64,000 nt of DNA, taken from contig VZSF01002028.1 of NCBI GenBank assembly GCA_013398295.1, positions 881,948-945,947 on the forward strand, given 5' to 3'. Of the stretch, positions 1-12,700 are shown one piece after another (position 1 is the first letter of the stretch; every line of letters starts with the position of its first letter). The position numbers and the translations under genes were made by a program. The stretch comes from Chionis minor (lineage: Eukaryota > Chordata > Aves > Charadriiformes > Chionididae). Below the pieces are notes generated by a model, which saw only the letters and a list, made by a program, of their open reading frames with translations, was not told the DNA's origin and ran no database searches.

Positions 1-180
1 CCTATGCCAAAACCCCCCCCTAACCCATGTCCCTCAGCACCATGTCTATCCGTCTTTTAAATACCTCCAGGGACAGCAATTCCACCACCTCCCTGGGCAG
101 CCTGTTCCAACGCTTGATAACCCTTTCAGTAGAGAAGTTTTTCCTAATATCCAACCTAAACCTCCCCCTTTTTTGCTGAA
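1..180 (-). repeat. CR1 LINE 3' fragment, antisense
   Basis: The first 180 bases match, from memory, the avian chicken-repeat-1 LINE 3' region read backwards: TAACCCATGTCCCTCAGCAC, then CTCCCTGGGCAGCCTGTTCC, then TTCCTAATATCCAACCTAAA. On the minus strand the frame ending near base 20 still reads like the decayed end of the CR1 reverse-transcriptase ORF, with [12 protein letters not shown] and WNRLPREVV. The copy is cut by the left window edge, so its true length is unknown. It loses similarity at about 175-180, after a run of T. It is a dead fossil insertion, and it is the best single clue that the host is a bird. Confidence 0.9.
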
Positions 181-3100
181 CTTGTGTGGAATGGCACTGC
201 ATTATCACTGCTGCAGTGCTGAGCCGTGTGAGTGCTGTTGAAACTGCTGCTGGCACCTATGCATATTCCTTGTCGGGCAATATTTCTGTACAAGAGGCAA
301 AAAAATTGATAGTACTGTATTGTAACATACTGAGCGTGATTTAAAATTAGATTTGGGCTGTGGACAGTGGATGTTTGTCTGTGCTAGGCCTCTTCAGGCA
401 AGACCTCAGTGGGGGAAATGGTGCAAAACTGTGGTTTCAACATTGTGCCTTTGTGTAAATAGGACTGAGACCTGAGGGCCTGCATAGGGAGTCCTATGAT
501 GTGACTTTCCCATCCCTGATAAAGTTTATAGCTTCAGAGCCTTTAATTACACCTGTCTGGAGTGGAAGTTTGTGGCTCCTGGGGTCACGGTCCAGGGAAG
601 GTGGCTGGAACACTTTGCGCCCTGGAGCTGCGCAGTGATTAGATCAGGGAGCTGCCCTGGCTGAGAACAGGTTTCAAAACCAGTGCGGAGCTATTTCTGC
701 TTCACGTTATAGTGTAACTAGCCCTGGTGTGAAAAGAAGTGGTCGGGCTAACTAGTGGCCAGGGTATTTGAACAGCTGCCCAGTGAAGCAGATTGAGCAC
801 CTGATCCAGGCATAAAACGCGGTTTCTTCTTATCAAAGTGATAGATGTAACCCTCGTCTGGCATAAACCCGGGGCAGGAGCAAAGTACCAGGGCTTCAGT
901 GGTAAGAGAGTTGGGTTGGGAAAGTGTGGGATGCAAAAGGCTTTGTCTTGAATCTCCCTTTTGGAATATTTTGGGGTGTTGAATCAATAAGTAGAATTCA
1001 GGAAGCAATTAAAAGGTTCCTGGCTGACTTCTGTCTTCATGCGACCCCACAGGTTTTTCTAAACCATAGCTTTTTTCAAACCATCTTGGAAAAAATGCAC
1101 TTCTGGGTTTAGTGTATGGATTAACTATTTCCTGCCCTTGATGGCTTCTTTCTGGTTTGGAGTTGGAAACAATGGTGAAAGCTGGTAGTGAAACCACTGT
1201 ACCACCAGTGAAAGGAGTTTGTAATAGCGTTTCATTTCTGGTTACTCTGTGACCTGCAGAATTGTAGCTGGTCAGGGAATATTCCTGTTAAAGTGCGTGA
1301 GCATCAACCCATCCTTTTCAGAGCTGCTTCTCTCCTTGTTTCTCTCTGCCCTGAAGGCCACACTCCATCACCTTAACAGTCTTGAGCAGCTCTTGTTGCC
1401 ACATGAGCAGTTGATCAATTTTTCACTACTACGGCAGTAAATGATGAGCGATTTGATGCTCTCGTTGGGTGGTGTGTGCGTGCATCTCCTGCTCACCAAA
1501 GTGCACTAAGTCTTTGGACGTGACCTGTGAGGTCGCGCACAGCCGTGTTGTATCGAATGGTGGTGTAATGCCACTTTACAGCGGGACAAGCAGTAACGCA
1601 ACCGACTGTCTTCACTAGACCCCTGGCGTTCAGCTGTGTGTGGGTAATGCAGCTACAGTCCCCACCTTCCCCGTGAGTTCCTGTGTGGCACATCTGTCTG
1701 CATTTGGAAGGCCTTTGCAGAGTTGTACCTCTTTAAAAGAGTAATGAGGTTGAAAGCAAGATACAGGGCTGTGTGACTAGTTCAGGCCCGTCCATTTATC
1801 AGGGAAATTGTCTTCTAGTGCTGCATACTGATAGGAAGTGCCAAGTCTGATAAATATGCTTGAGCTTCTTCACTTCTTCATTCTCCCTAGAGCTTAGTTT
1901 CTAGAAAGAAATACTGATACGTAAAACATTGGTGATACTCACCAGGGACCAACCTGGAGTGGAGACAGCATAGGAATATTTTAATTTTGAAGCTGGCTGG
2001 ATAAACAGTCAAACAAACAGTTTCTTTTGTTTTATGAGGACTTTATTTAACAAAAAAAAAAAAAGGAAGGGAACTGAACTTCGTACATTGAAGTGTCTGG
2101 GAGGGAACATCCTTTTAGACGCTTGGTGTGTTGGAGATAACAGCACCCTTCCTTTAATCAGTAGCCTTTTTTCCAAGTGCTTTTTGAATGGAGTGCAGAG
2201 CCAGTGAGTCTGGGCTTCTGGGCATCTTATTTCTGTGCTCTGGTTGAAATACCTCTTCCTGCTGGAACTGAAATCGGAAATGACCTGAGCTACACACTCT
2301 GAACAGGAGGAAGATGGGGAGTGGCTTGCTGGCTGGAAACTTGTTAGTTCTGTTTATCTGTTGAGTAGCTTAGAAATAATTACTTTTGAAGTGTTAGGAA
2401 TTTGGCTAGTGGGAGCATTTGCCATATTGTTATCTATGGAAGTATGATGCTGGGGAAAAGTGGTATTCTTCTTGTAAGACTCTAGTCGTAGTAAAATTTG
2501 TGACTAATATGGCTGTAAAACTTTTTTTTTCCCCCTCTAACAGCACTTTTATAGAGAGAGTTGCCTTGAATCTGCATCAGAACTACTAGTCTGAATAAAG
2601 ATTTCTGCATGCTTGGTGAACAGGAGAACGGCAGATGATAGCCATGCACGGGATGTGGCTGGGCATGCTTTAACCCCAGTCACGTTGGTTTGCAGTGTCA
2701 CATTGGTGTCATGTATGGTATTGAAATGGTATGCTGTTATTCCTGGGCTCTATGGATGAAATTTTAAAGTAACTTTAGAAATGAGAACCTCTTAAATAGT
2801 TGGGGTTTTTTTTCTTACAATATCAGCATACAGGTCAATATTCAAGAGAGTTGCGTTATTTTAAAGATTTTAGGGTATGTTGATGCTCTTGAATGTTTTA
2901 GTTGGAAGTGCATAAATATAAAGGGCTTCTCTTAATGGTTGTGGGAGTAAATTTTTCCTAATGCCTGTTTGCTAGGGAGTAACTAAAGAATCTAGATCTT
3001 GGCTATGGCTTAAAGTTTGTCTTTTGACAACTTTTGAATGAGGGGAGGAGAAGAAAGGAAAAAGGGTATCTCTGAAGGACGGACTGAAGTGACCACCATG

Positions 3101-6100
3101 TCTTAAATGTGAATGGTGAGGTCTTCCTAAGTGTAAATGCTCTGCCCTGGCAATCCGTGGGTGCTTTTGTATTTGTTTTAGGATGGTTGCTATCTTCAGA
3201 CTGGCGGTAGTTTTCAGGGATGGTCATGTTTTCCAGAGGGGCAAACTGAAGTTAAAGAATGTAGTAATGGAGTCCTGTGAATAGTAGGTATTTCCTATAC
3301 CTAGAAGAGCCATTTTTGTGCCTGGAGAAATTGCTAAGGATATGAGCGAAAAGAACAGAGGACTAAACCTAGCTTGTCTAGAGATCAAATACTCCACTAC
3401 AGTGAGTATTAAAAAGAGTTTGGAGAGCTAAGATGGTCTTTGGTGCCTACATCAGTGAACTATATGAAATAAGACTGCTCGAGTCCTGGGACATCAGAGG
3501 CTTATTTTGAGCTGACCTCCTGTTAAAGGACTTTTAAAAGAAGACAGCCCTTGCAATTCAACTTTTCCAGCTTGATTAGATTTTATCTGGAGCTGGATTG
3601 AATTCGTGGACAAGATTATGAAAAGCAACATGACTGTTGATGAGGTGAGTAGTCTGAGGGGAAATTCTCTAGTATCCTGGAGGGTAGTGCTTTTAAGTTC
3701 TGTTACTGGTATTATAATTCCTTGATTTAGTTACAGGTTTTAATAGGGCGTTCTTGCTGCTGTGTCATCAATGATACTAGTTTAACACGTAGCTTGCATG
3801 GTGCTTGTTACCCTGAACTTGGGGTTTGCTTGAGTCTTAAGTATCCTGAAAGTAGAGGGTTTTCTTCCCATCTTAGCTGTTACCAAAGTGTTGTTAGACC
3901 CTGGGATCACAGTTTTTTTTTAGGGAAAAGCTTTGATCCTCAAGCATGGCAGCAAAACCAGCCTTGCTCGCTAGGGTGGAGCTGTGTCCGCTGCGCTTTG
4001 TTGCTCTAGCGGGTCAGACTGGAGAGATGATGACCTCTGGGTAGCTTACTTGGACAACACGTCGTAATATTTGTGTCGTGGGTATCAAAGTCAGGCTGTT
4101 GTTTGAGGACGTAGGGATAGCCTTTTTGTAAGATGAGAGAAAAATGGAGGAAAACCTTGGTATCTTCCCCCCACAGATGGGGTAAATAAGTTTTAGAAGC
4201 AGCTACGCTGCCTAGTCCTTTCTCCTTTTGCTGGCTCTGTTTTAGTAAAAGTGTGGCATCGTCTGCAGCTCGGAGGCTGCACCAGTGGCATGTTGAGTGG
4301 ATTGCTTGAGCCCAGTGAGAGCCAGCCTGAATTGTCATTGAACACAACCTGTTCGTGTTGGTGTTCTTGGTTTTCTTCTGTTGCTAAGTGTTCAGCAGCA
4401 ATGCAGGAGAAGAGGAAGGGGGGGAACCTGTTGCTGACATGTCCATCTATAGCAGCAGCTGTTAATGGGGAAAGTAGTACTTTGTCAATACTGGGGAGAT
4501 CTCACTTGTTAAAACTATGATTTTACTTTTTTTGTTGTTGAAGTAAAAGCAAGTTGATGCAGAAATAACAGTAATTTATAAGATTGAGAACTATGCCCAT
4601 ATAATGATTACGAACCTTTTTGGCTACTGCCAAATAATGAAGAAGTCTAATCTTTAGCTGTCTGCTTGTCAAATGTCTCCACAACCAGTTTTGCTGTACT
4701 TAACTCAAGGGAACTAACAAAAGATGTGACACGCTTTCAAATGAATTTGTACTCATAGTCCCTAAAAACTTTAAAAATGTTTTTTTTGTACTGGGTATGC
4801 TGGCAGACTCGACAACTTCTCGGACAAAAATTGTGTGGAGAAGTTGCTGTATTTCTTGGAGACTTTTCTGTGTTTGAGATGACCGTGGCAGAAATGGGCA
4901 TGCACATGTGTGCATGCAGGGAATCTGTGGGTATTGTCTTTAAGATATTAAATCTACTCTTTGCTCTATCCCCAACAGAGCTGGCAGCACCGATTGCTTC
5001 AGGGCCTCCCATTTCAGTGCAGACACTGGTCGTCAGGAGCCAAGCGTATCTATTTGACTTGGTGCTGGTGCTTCTCATTGGCCTCCGTGCAGTTTGATCG
5101 GCTGAGGGACAGGCAGTTTAGGGAGGCAGTGACATAAACCACAGGTTTTTTTTCTGCAGTGGTTTGACTTTTGGTTTATAAATAGTGGTAAGCAGGTAGC
5201 TGTTACAGGATGCATTAACAACTGCTGTAATTAAAGTTGTGTGATGGCAAAAGGGAGAGATGCTAGTGCTTTTCCACCCTCTAACATGCTTTTCTGTGCC
5301 AGTGAAGAGGTGAAGCGGAGTGTTACATGTGATGGGCTCCTGAGGTTTGTAGCAGCTGGGCCATTGGAGCTGTATGCGCATATGTTCTAAAATACCTTCT
5401 CCTTGCCCCAAAATCCTGCCATCTTCCCTTGCTGAATGCTTGTGGCTTACCTGAAATCTTGTATGTGCGTCAGTAGCAGGCAGCATTAACTTGGCACACT
5501 CTTTTATGGTCACTGCCCTAAGACCTGGCCATGGTGTTTGGTTTTGTTTTCAGTGGCCAACTTGGGTACGTAACAACAGAGATCATTGATTAGCTTTCTT
5601 TGCAAAATGGTACAAGCTGGGCTGTTTTGCTGTTCAGTTTTCAGCCTTGTTCCTCCTTTCAGTTCTGCTTTTCCAAGCTGAGAGTCAGCACTGTGCGACC
5701 AGGCGCCGTCTGCAAAGACACAGCTGATCATAACAACTGCTCAAACGATGAGCTTCTGCTGTGCTTACCGGGAAGTGGGGCAGAGGAGTTCAGAGTGTCC
5801 TCTCTTGACTTCATGTACTTCTGGGAGATATCAATTTTGGGTCTGGGCAGAAAGAACTCTAGACCTTGCTAATGTGAGAGTCTGCAAACCATTACATTTG
5901 AGTTCTTTGTCCAAGTGCAACTTTTTGTGTGTGTGTCTTAGAGATTAATTTTTGCTCACATATGATGTTGTTTTGGTTTAGGTGGTTGTGCTAGACGAAA
6001 AAAAACCTGTAACAAGCTCTCCGGCTGTGAGCTGTTGTGCTCACGCTAGAAGTAGTTTTCCTTCTCCACTGCCATAGCGTGCTTTGTGATCTGTTTTGTG

Positions 6101-7270
6101 GCTGTGGTGGTGGGAAGCCCAACAGCTGGATCACTGACACTATGCCAGTTTCTGTACACTCTCCTGCTTGTCCTTCTGCCAGAAGCTCTAATCTTTGGTA
6201 AATGTTGGTGTGGTCAGGGATTCTGGAACTGAAGCCCTTTTTGTAGGGAAGCTGAGGCTGGGTAGCTTTCTCTTGCGAGTTTTCTCCTTTGCTTTCTTAA
6301 ATTAATGGAGTGAAACATCTACAAAAGCAGCACTGATGCTGTGCAGTGCTGCTTTTGAGGACTATTAATACTTTCTGGGTGTCAGCACTTCTCTGACCTG
6401 TGTCAGACACGAGCACAACTGCACATCGTACCCCATCCCCTCCACCCCATCCTTGTTTCTGCAGTGCTGCCTTCTGGCTTGCCAAGGGAAAGCTGAGCTG
6501 TGGACCAAGGTAGAACATGGGATTGCCCTGCCTTGCTTTTGTTGAAATAACTTGGTGTGGCTGCTCTGCATCGACCCTGTCATTTGTTTAACCGAGGTTC
6601 TGCCTGCTTTGGCTGCTTCTCCCTGATTGAACTCTGGTGGGGGAAGAGCGATCAATATTGCGATTAGCTGGAGAGCTGGAGCGGTGTCGGTACTTGTCGG
6701 GCTGGGCTGTGGGGATGCGGAGGAGGGGTTGAGCAGGGAAGCTCTCATGCGTGCTGGCAGCCTCCCACCTCCCGGGCTCGTTGCTGTGCAGCTCTGGAAG
6801 GCAGCAGCCAATGGGATGCACGAGCATCCGTGCACTTGGGCTCCGAATAACTCCCGAGGTGCCTTGTTTTCAGTCTGAAGCGTGTAACTTCTCTATTGCT
6901 GCTTTTTTTCCCCTTCCCTACCTCTCCTTTCCTCCCCCCTCAGCTGTCTCATTTTGTTGTTTTGAGGAATAACATCCATGCTGTTGAGTCTCTCGCTCAA
7001 ATGCTACTTGCTGCATTTCTCACGCCCACAGAGCGACCATCCGTGCCGTTCAGCGCGGGGGCAGATCTGTCACCTTTTTGGTGCTTCGTGACCGCATCAG
7101 GTAGGGTAGGTCATGTAGCTGGAGGCAAACCTGAGCTCTGAAGGCTTCTGCTTTGCCTGGCCCTCTAAGCAAGCTGAAAATAGCCCTAAAATGAGGTCAT
7201 CAGCCATTTTGCGTGCATGGGCTCTCCTCCAGTTATGTGCGCCAGCGTAAATGCTGTGTAACTGCATAAT

Positions 7271-7752
7271 GATTTGGGGCCCCCAGTGCAGGAGAGATGT
7301 TGACAAACTGGAGCATGCCTAGGGGAAGGCTGCTGAGAGCCTGGCCTGTGAAGAGAGGCTGGGAGGCTTGAGATCCTTCAGCCTGGAGAGAGGGTGGTGA
7401 GAGAAAGGACAGATCTGTGAGCAGCCTTCACATACCTGAAGGAGGGACTTGGAGAAGATGGCACCAGGCTCTTTTCAGAGGTGCCCAGCAAAGGACAAGC
7501 GTCAAGAACCTCAAGTTGCAGTGGGAAATGGCACTTGGGTGCAATCACTTATAAGCGTTTTTCTTTGTAGTGCCGTAGCAGGAGCTGAGGGAAGCTCGCG
7601 AAACTTGAGCCTTATAGACACTTGAAACTTGCCTAGGCAAGGCTTTGAGCAACCCATCTATTAAATAAGCCCTACTTTTAGCAGCTGGTTGCACTACAGT
7701 GACCTCCAGAGGTCTCTTCCAGCCTATTGTTTTCTATTTTTATGGGATCTAT
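7271..7752 (+). repeat. CR1 LINE 3' fragment, sense, diverged
   Basis: The block starts with TTGGGGCCCCCAGTGCAGGA and continues with CTTCAGCCTGGAGAGAG, GCAGCCTTCACATACCTGAA and AGGACAAGCGTCAAGAACCT. It ends with GGCTTTGAGCAACC, GACCTCCAGAGGTCTCTTCC and a decayed ATTCTATG-type tail. These follow the order of the CR1 ORF2 end and 3' UTR on the + strand. About 100 bases in the middle (roughly 7540-7640) do not align with the consensus I remember, which suggests an internal replacement or heavy divergence. The copy is old and has no coding capacity. Confidence 0.8.
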
Positions 7753-8393
7753 GAAATTGAGGTTTGTCTCTGAAATCTAGCAGTAGCGTGTTGACTTAGT
7801 GGAGTGAATGCTATAAAACGGAGCTTTAAATGTGGACATCTAACACTTATAGGAATTAATCTTTCAGGACTCTGTGAAGCCTATTTTCAAGTTGCTGGGA
7901 AAGGAGACCAGATGACTATAAATGCTGCTTTCCCCCTCCCCCATGGGGTGCTGAGTTAAGGCTGAACAGTACTTTGTTTTCTCGGTTGCTCACCCCCCCA
8001 TTACTGCGATCTCTATTTAAAAATTATGGCTTATATTCACATATTCTCCATATAGTCCTTTCAAAATAGTCAAGACTAACATATAAAGAAACAGTTGTTT
8101 TTACTTTATCTTTAATAAAGTCTAGTGGTGTGCAAGTGGGTTACAATCTAACTGTAATGAAAAGCTAATTACAAGCCTTCTCCACCCTCTGGGATCCCAG
8201 GAGGTTACTGGAGCAGCACACTGCCCCAGTTTCTCTTCCTCATGTGTGTGATGACTTAAATTTTTTGTTTTGTTTGGTGTTTTAAGCATGACTCCTGATA
8301 AGCTAGTCTGATAGTTGGCTGCTGTGTGTAGGGCCAGCATTTGACGGATGACTTTAGAGGGGGAAAGCAACTTAAGTAGCTTAAGAGGATTTA

Positions 8394-8486
8394 GCTCTGT
8401 CTACACTGTCCTGCCAGAGCACGTTATAAACCACTTTAGTGGGATTCCTTCTTTAAATATAGCCATTACATCAGTGTAGGCAGAAC
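8394..8486. repeat. Short MITE-like inverted-repeat element
   Basis: A 15-base end (8394-8408, GCTCTGTCTACACTG) recurs as an imperfect reverse complement at 8472-8486 (CAGTGTAGGCAGAAC), with about 13 of 15 positions matching. The core contains TAAACCACTTTAGTGG. The whole unit is only about 93 bases. This is the layout of a non-autonomous DNA transposon remnant. I cannot name the family. The core word TAAACCACTTTA is shared with the element at 14650-14876. Confidence 0.4.
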
Positions 8487-9434
8487 CTCTAGGAGAGCTC
8501 TGGAAACTTTCCTGAAAAAATCAATCTCAAGATGCAGTTCAGAAGAATTGATGAATGAATGAATACCTGTGCAGGAGCTTGAGGAATCCTACCAGCACTC
8601 ATCTCGTGAGCGGGATAGAAGGATCTCTGAAAGAGGACTGTGTGTGTATTAGTTGACCTATAAAGTGCATTGATTTCTAGTGGAAATAAGGTGCCTGTCG
8701 TGGGAAAGCAGAGCAGCTAATGAAAAATCCTGTTCGGACACAGTGGGGCAAACACCTGCTTCTTTTAAACTATGTAACTGCTACTACAGCAAAATAGTCC
8801 CACGTCCTGCATATTCCCAAAACTTCGTGGTAAAGGAAGCTAAAAGTGAGGTGTATTTGTCCCTAAATAGCTGATAAAAATCCAGTGTGCTAAATTTTTT
8901 TAGGCAAAGTGGTCCATGACCACTTTCAGCTTTGCAGGCAGACAAGCCCTAAGAGGGTTGAGCAGCTCTGCTTAGTTGAAAGGAGACGGTTTCCCCTCTT
9001 CCAGCGACCCCCTGGGGAAACAGGAGCTGTGAGAAGAGCTGCTCGGACCTGAAGCCCCAAAGCAGGATGCCCTCTGGAAATACACGCTGTGGCGCCACAT
9101 TGGACTTGTAACCGCCGGGATTTTTCATCTATGTGCACATCTGCTGTTACCTGCTGTCCTGTTCTCGTGAATGGCATTGAGGTGAATTTAAAAAGCATGT
9201 GCTCCCCTCTTTTTTTTTTATCAGCACGACGCCTGGGCAGCCGAAGAGGAGGGGTAAGCTGTGACCGCTTGCCAGAACGCTGCTCTTGAGGGGGCAGCAT
9301 CTGACTTTACCCTGGTTGCTGAGAGGGCCATCTGCAGCTCTGCGCTCCTTAATGGGGAAAGCTGTAAAGAAAGAGTCTCTATTCAAATTGTATTTCCCTT
9401 CATTATAGCTGCCGGAGGCCCTAATCCCTTCTCA

Positions 9435-9510
9435 GCGTTTGGCGAGGCGCCTGCGTGAGGCCTTTCTTAGCGCCGTAGCTTCCCTCGCGCAGGCGGCAGC
9501 GCTGAGCGGA
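9435..9510. promoter_or_regulatory. Compact CpG cluster in intron 1
   Basis: About eleven CpG dinucleotides fall in this short stretch (for example GGCGAGGCGCCTGCG and CGCGCAGGCGGCAGCGC), while flanking DNA is CpG-poor, as is normal for a vertebrate intron. This may be an unmethylated regulatory islet or a remnant of one. No TATA box, exon or ORF convincingly begins here, so the role is inferred only from base composition. Confidence 0.25.
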
Positions 9511-9719
9511 GAAGTGGTTAATGATGCTCCCAGTCTTGTCAGTGGTGCAGAAACACAGGCGCCAGCTGTGACTGTGGTGGGTCTTGGCCAGCTTGGAGAG
9601 TTTTTTGATCTGCTTCCTCTCTTTGCCTCTCTATTGGGTTTTTTGGTTTGGGGTCTTTTTTTTTTTTTCCTTGGGTTTGAAGGTTCTCAATAGTGATTAT
9701 TGGTTGCCTTTGTCCCTGA

Positions 9720-9795
9720 GGGGTTTTTTTGAGGGTTTTTTTTTTCCTTCTTTAAAGAAAGAAAAGGACAGGAAAAAAAACCCTCAAAAAACCCC
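9720..9795. repeat. Long foldback (inverted repeat) hairpin
   Basis: The left arm reads GGGG, T7, GAGGG, T10, CCTTCTTT. The right arm reads AAAGAAAG, an extra AAAAGGACAGG-like stretch, A8, CCCTC, A6, CCCC. The arms are near-perfect reverse complements around a TTTAAA centre at 9751-9756, apart from about ten unpaired bases in the right arm and one-base differences in run length. Transcribed in intron 1, the RNA would form a stem of about 30 pairs with almost no loop. Confidence 0.7.
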
Positions 9796-12700
9796 AAAAT
9801 AAAAGCAAGGAATACTCGATATGGAAATGTTTCCTGCACATGAATGAGCCTCTTTTGGGGGAGGGAAAAGAGCTTTAAGCTGAAGGAAGATACTTCCTCC
9901 CCTTTTTTTCCTGTCCTCTCTTTTTTTAACCCTGACTGGTAGTCTTCAAAGAGGAAGTTTGGAGTGAATTTATGGTGAGAAGCGTGGCACTTGTTTGTCT
10001 CTGGCAGTTAAAAGGCGTGTTTGCATTGTTTGTGCAAGGAGGTCACATCAGGTCCACAGTCAATAGATGGGTCAGAGGTCTGTGTTCCTCCTTCCCCAAC
10101 TTACAGAAGATATCCCTATGGAATATTGCCCCTTTCCAGTTCTTCACGGCCTCTCCATATGACTGACATATTGTATGAAAGCTGACTTCAAATAGAGATT
10201 ATTTTAAGGAAGATGTCATATGGACTGCTAGCTGTAGCACAAAGGCTGTGACTTTTTAAAGATGTAGGGCAGTTTGCCTTTGATTTTCTCTTTATCCCCT
10301 CCCAGAGGTCAGGCATTGGGGCAGCTAGACCAGTGTAACTTGCTAATGTAATCAAAAAATGCTATTTTTCTCAGCCTGTGGTAGGCTTAATGTGTGTTAT
10401 AAACTACACTAAGTTTTTGCTGTGTAAACAGCCATTTCACCTGCTTTAGTTGTGTAGTCAAATGGCAGTAAAGCTGAACAAGGCAAATATCAACGGAAAT
10501 GCAGTGCCCCATTTTTTTTAAATTTTTGATTGTTCCAAATGTCTCCCGTTCTGTTCTGAAGACCTGCTTCAGGTAGCAAACTGAGCACAATCTGGACATG
10601 GATCTCCATGCTAGACACTTAATGATCTGGCCCATTCCAGTCACTGACATATAGATGTAGGAGCCCAGTTATAGCAACTTGCCTTCCTGTCCGTTCAGTG
10701 CTAATAAAAATAGTTTATGAAGCTGTTTGCAGTGGATTTGTTATCTTGGCTAGAAAGTCTCTTTCTTCTTCCTAATGATTTTTTTTAAACTTGGGTGCCT
10801 CCAAATGCCAAAGTGTGTGCTAGAGCTTCTTACTGTTGTTTGAACATTTTCCTAAAGTTGCTGCTTAGAAAATTACCTCTTTGTGGTGCTGATGATATAA
10901 AACAAGTTTAATGAATGTGAACAGGCACCTTTCAAATCTAACATTAGTAACAATTTGATGTTGGAGTTTCCATTTCAGTTTGGACTCTTGCAAATTATTC
11001 TGCATCACTTCTGTGGTTCAATGCAGCAAATGTTGTGCTCGAGTTACTAGTGTGCAGCAGTAGATGCATGGTGCAAAACCCCCTAAGACATACATGGGAT
11101 TAAAATGCTGCCTGCAGAGATGCTGCCATTGAGAATTTTCTGGGCATGACACTGTTCGGCAGGTGATTCAAGGACACAACCCCATTGGCCAAGCAGTCAT
11201 CACATTTTCTACGTTTGCCTTAATTTTTTTCATCGCTCTTGGGTTTCTTTCTATTTTCTGTGTTCCTGTGGTACAGTCAAGATAGTTTCATGATCCTTCT
11301 GATTGTAAGGAGTACTAATTCCTTCTTTCCAGGTGTAGCTGATTTACAAAAAAAAAATTAAAAGAGGTACTTGATGTTCTTTGCAGATCAGTGATGGGTC
11401 TTGCCATAAATCATTGCTCTACCCTGAATAGTCTCCTTAAAAATGAGCTTGATAGGTGTGGGTAGGTATTGGACTACATTATTTACACAGTGCTTGGGAA
11501 CCAAGGTAAAGTTTCTGCTTCTGTTAGCCCTGTTGTTGTGTTTCTCCCTGAAGTGAATGAGCTTCCCTACCTGTTTGGGTCCAGTCAGGGAGCCTTGCCA
11601 AATCCCGATTACAGTCCCACCAAAATTACTTGGTGGTGGAAGGTTGCAGCGCTGTTGCGAAGGGAATGAGACACTCTGCACGGTCCCGTAGCAGAAACCT
11701 GTGAAAGGCAGCCTGCCCTGGCTTTCCAGAATCACTTCAGTCCACGTGTAGTGGTTAAAAATATCTTCTCATAAAATGAACTTCTTTCATGTGGAAACTT
11801 TGGAGACAAATTTGGAAACTGTGGGTTTTTTATCACTTGGGGTAGATGAGAAGTGGCCATACTCAAACCGTTTTCCTCTCAGCTGCTTTGATAAGTCTGC
11901 AAGTCACGAGCTCTGCAGAGAAGATGCCAGAAAAGCATAGTGAGAGGAAGAATGCTTGTGCTGGATGCCTGCGCTTGCGTCCTGTGCAACTGAACGCACA
12001 CGCTGCTAAGAAACTCGAACAAATCTTCTTTGCCTGGCAAAACTTCTTAACTAACGCACGTGATGTGATATTGAATCACTGAAGACTTCCAGCGAGTTCA
12101 AAACGATGGCAAAAGTGAGCAGAACCGCATTATCTACGGTGGTCATGCTTATGGAAACACTGTCATCCCTGATGACGGGATGGGCTAACCATGTTGATGG
12201 GTTGATGTTCCTTTGGGGAAAGTTTCCACAAATGGGACAAGTTTGTTTTCTGTTCCACTTATGAGTGGCGCTGCTTTTTTCCGCTCTCCTTTCCGTCTCT
12301 CCCTAATGCCTTATTTATCCTCTTTGAAATAGAAATGGTGTGTGAAAGCCTCTCTCAAAGCAGACTCGCAGCTGCCTGCTACGGTGGTACTGCATGGTGT
12401 CTGCAGTGACCTCCCGGCTGTGGACATCACACCTGAGGGTTGACCTCAGTGTCCTCTATCAGCCACTATCAGTCCTATAGTGGCTGATCTCTTCCCATTT
12501 GGTTGTCTGGTTTGAGAGGAGATGATGAAGAAAATCAAGAAGGCTGCTGTGAGCTTAAATACGGCATTTAATCTTAAGTGGTGTCATGTCCTTACCCTGT
12601 CCAGTCCAGGAACGACAGGGTTTAGGTCCTACAGAGGAACAGGAGACTTGTAGATGATGCATGTAATCATTTCTCCTGAAAGATCCTATCTTTGTGGGGA

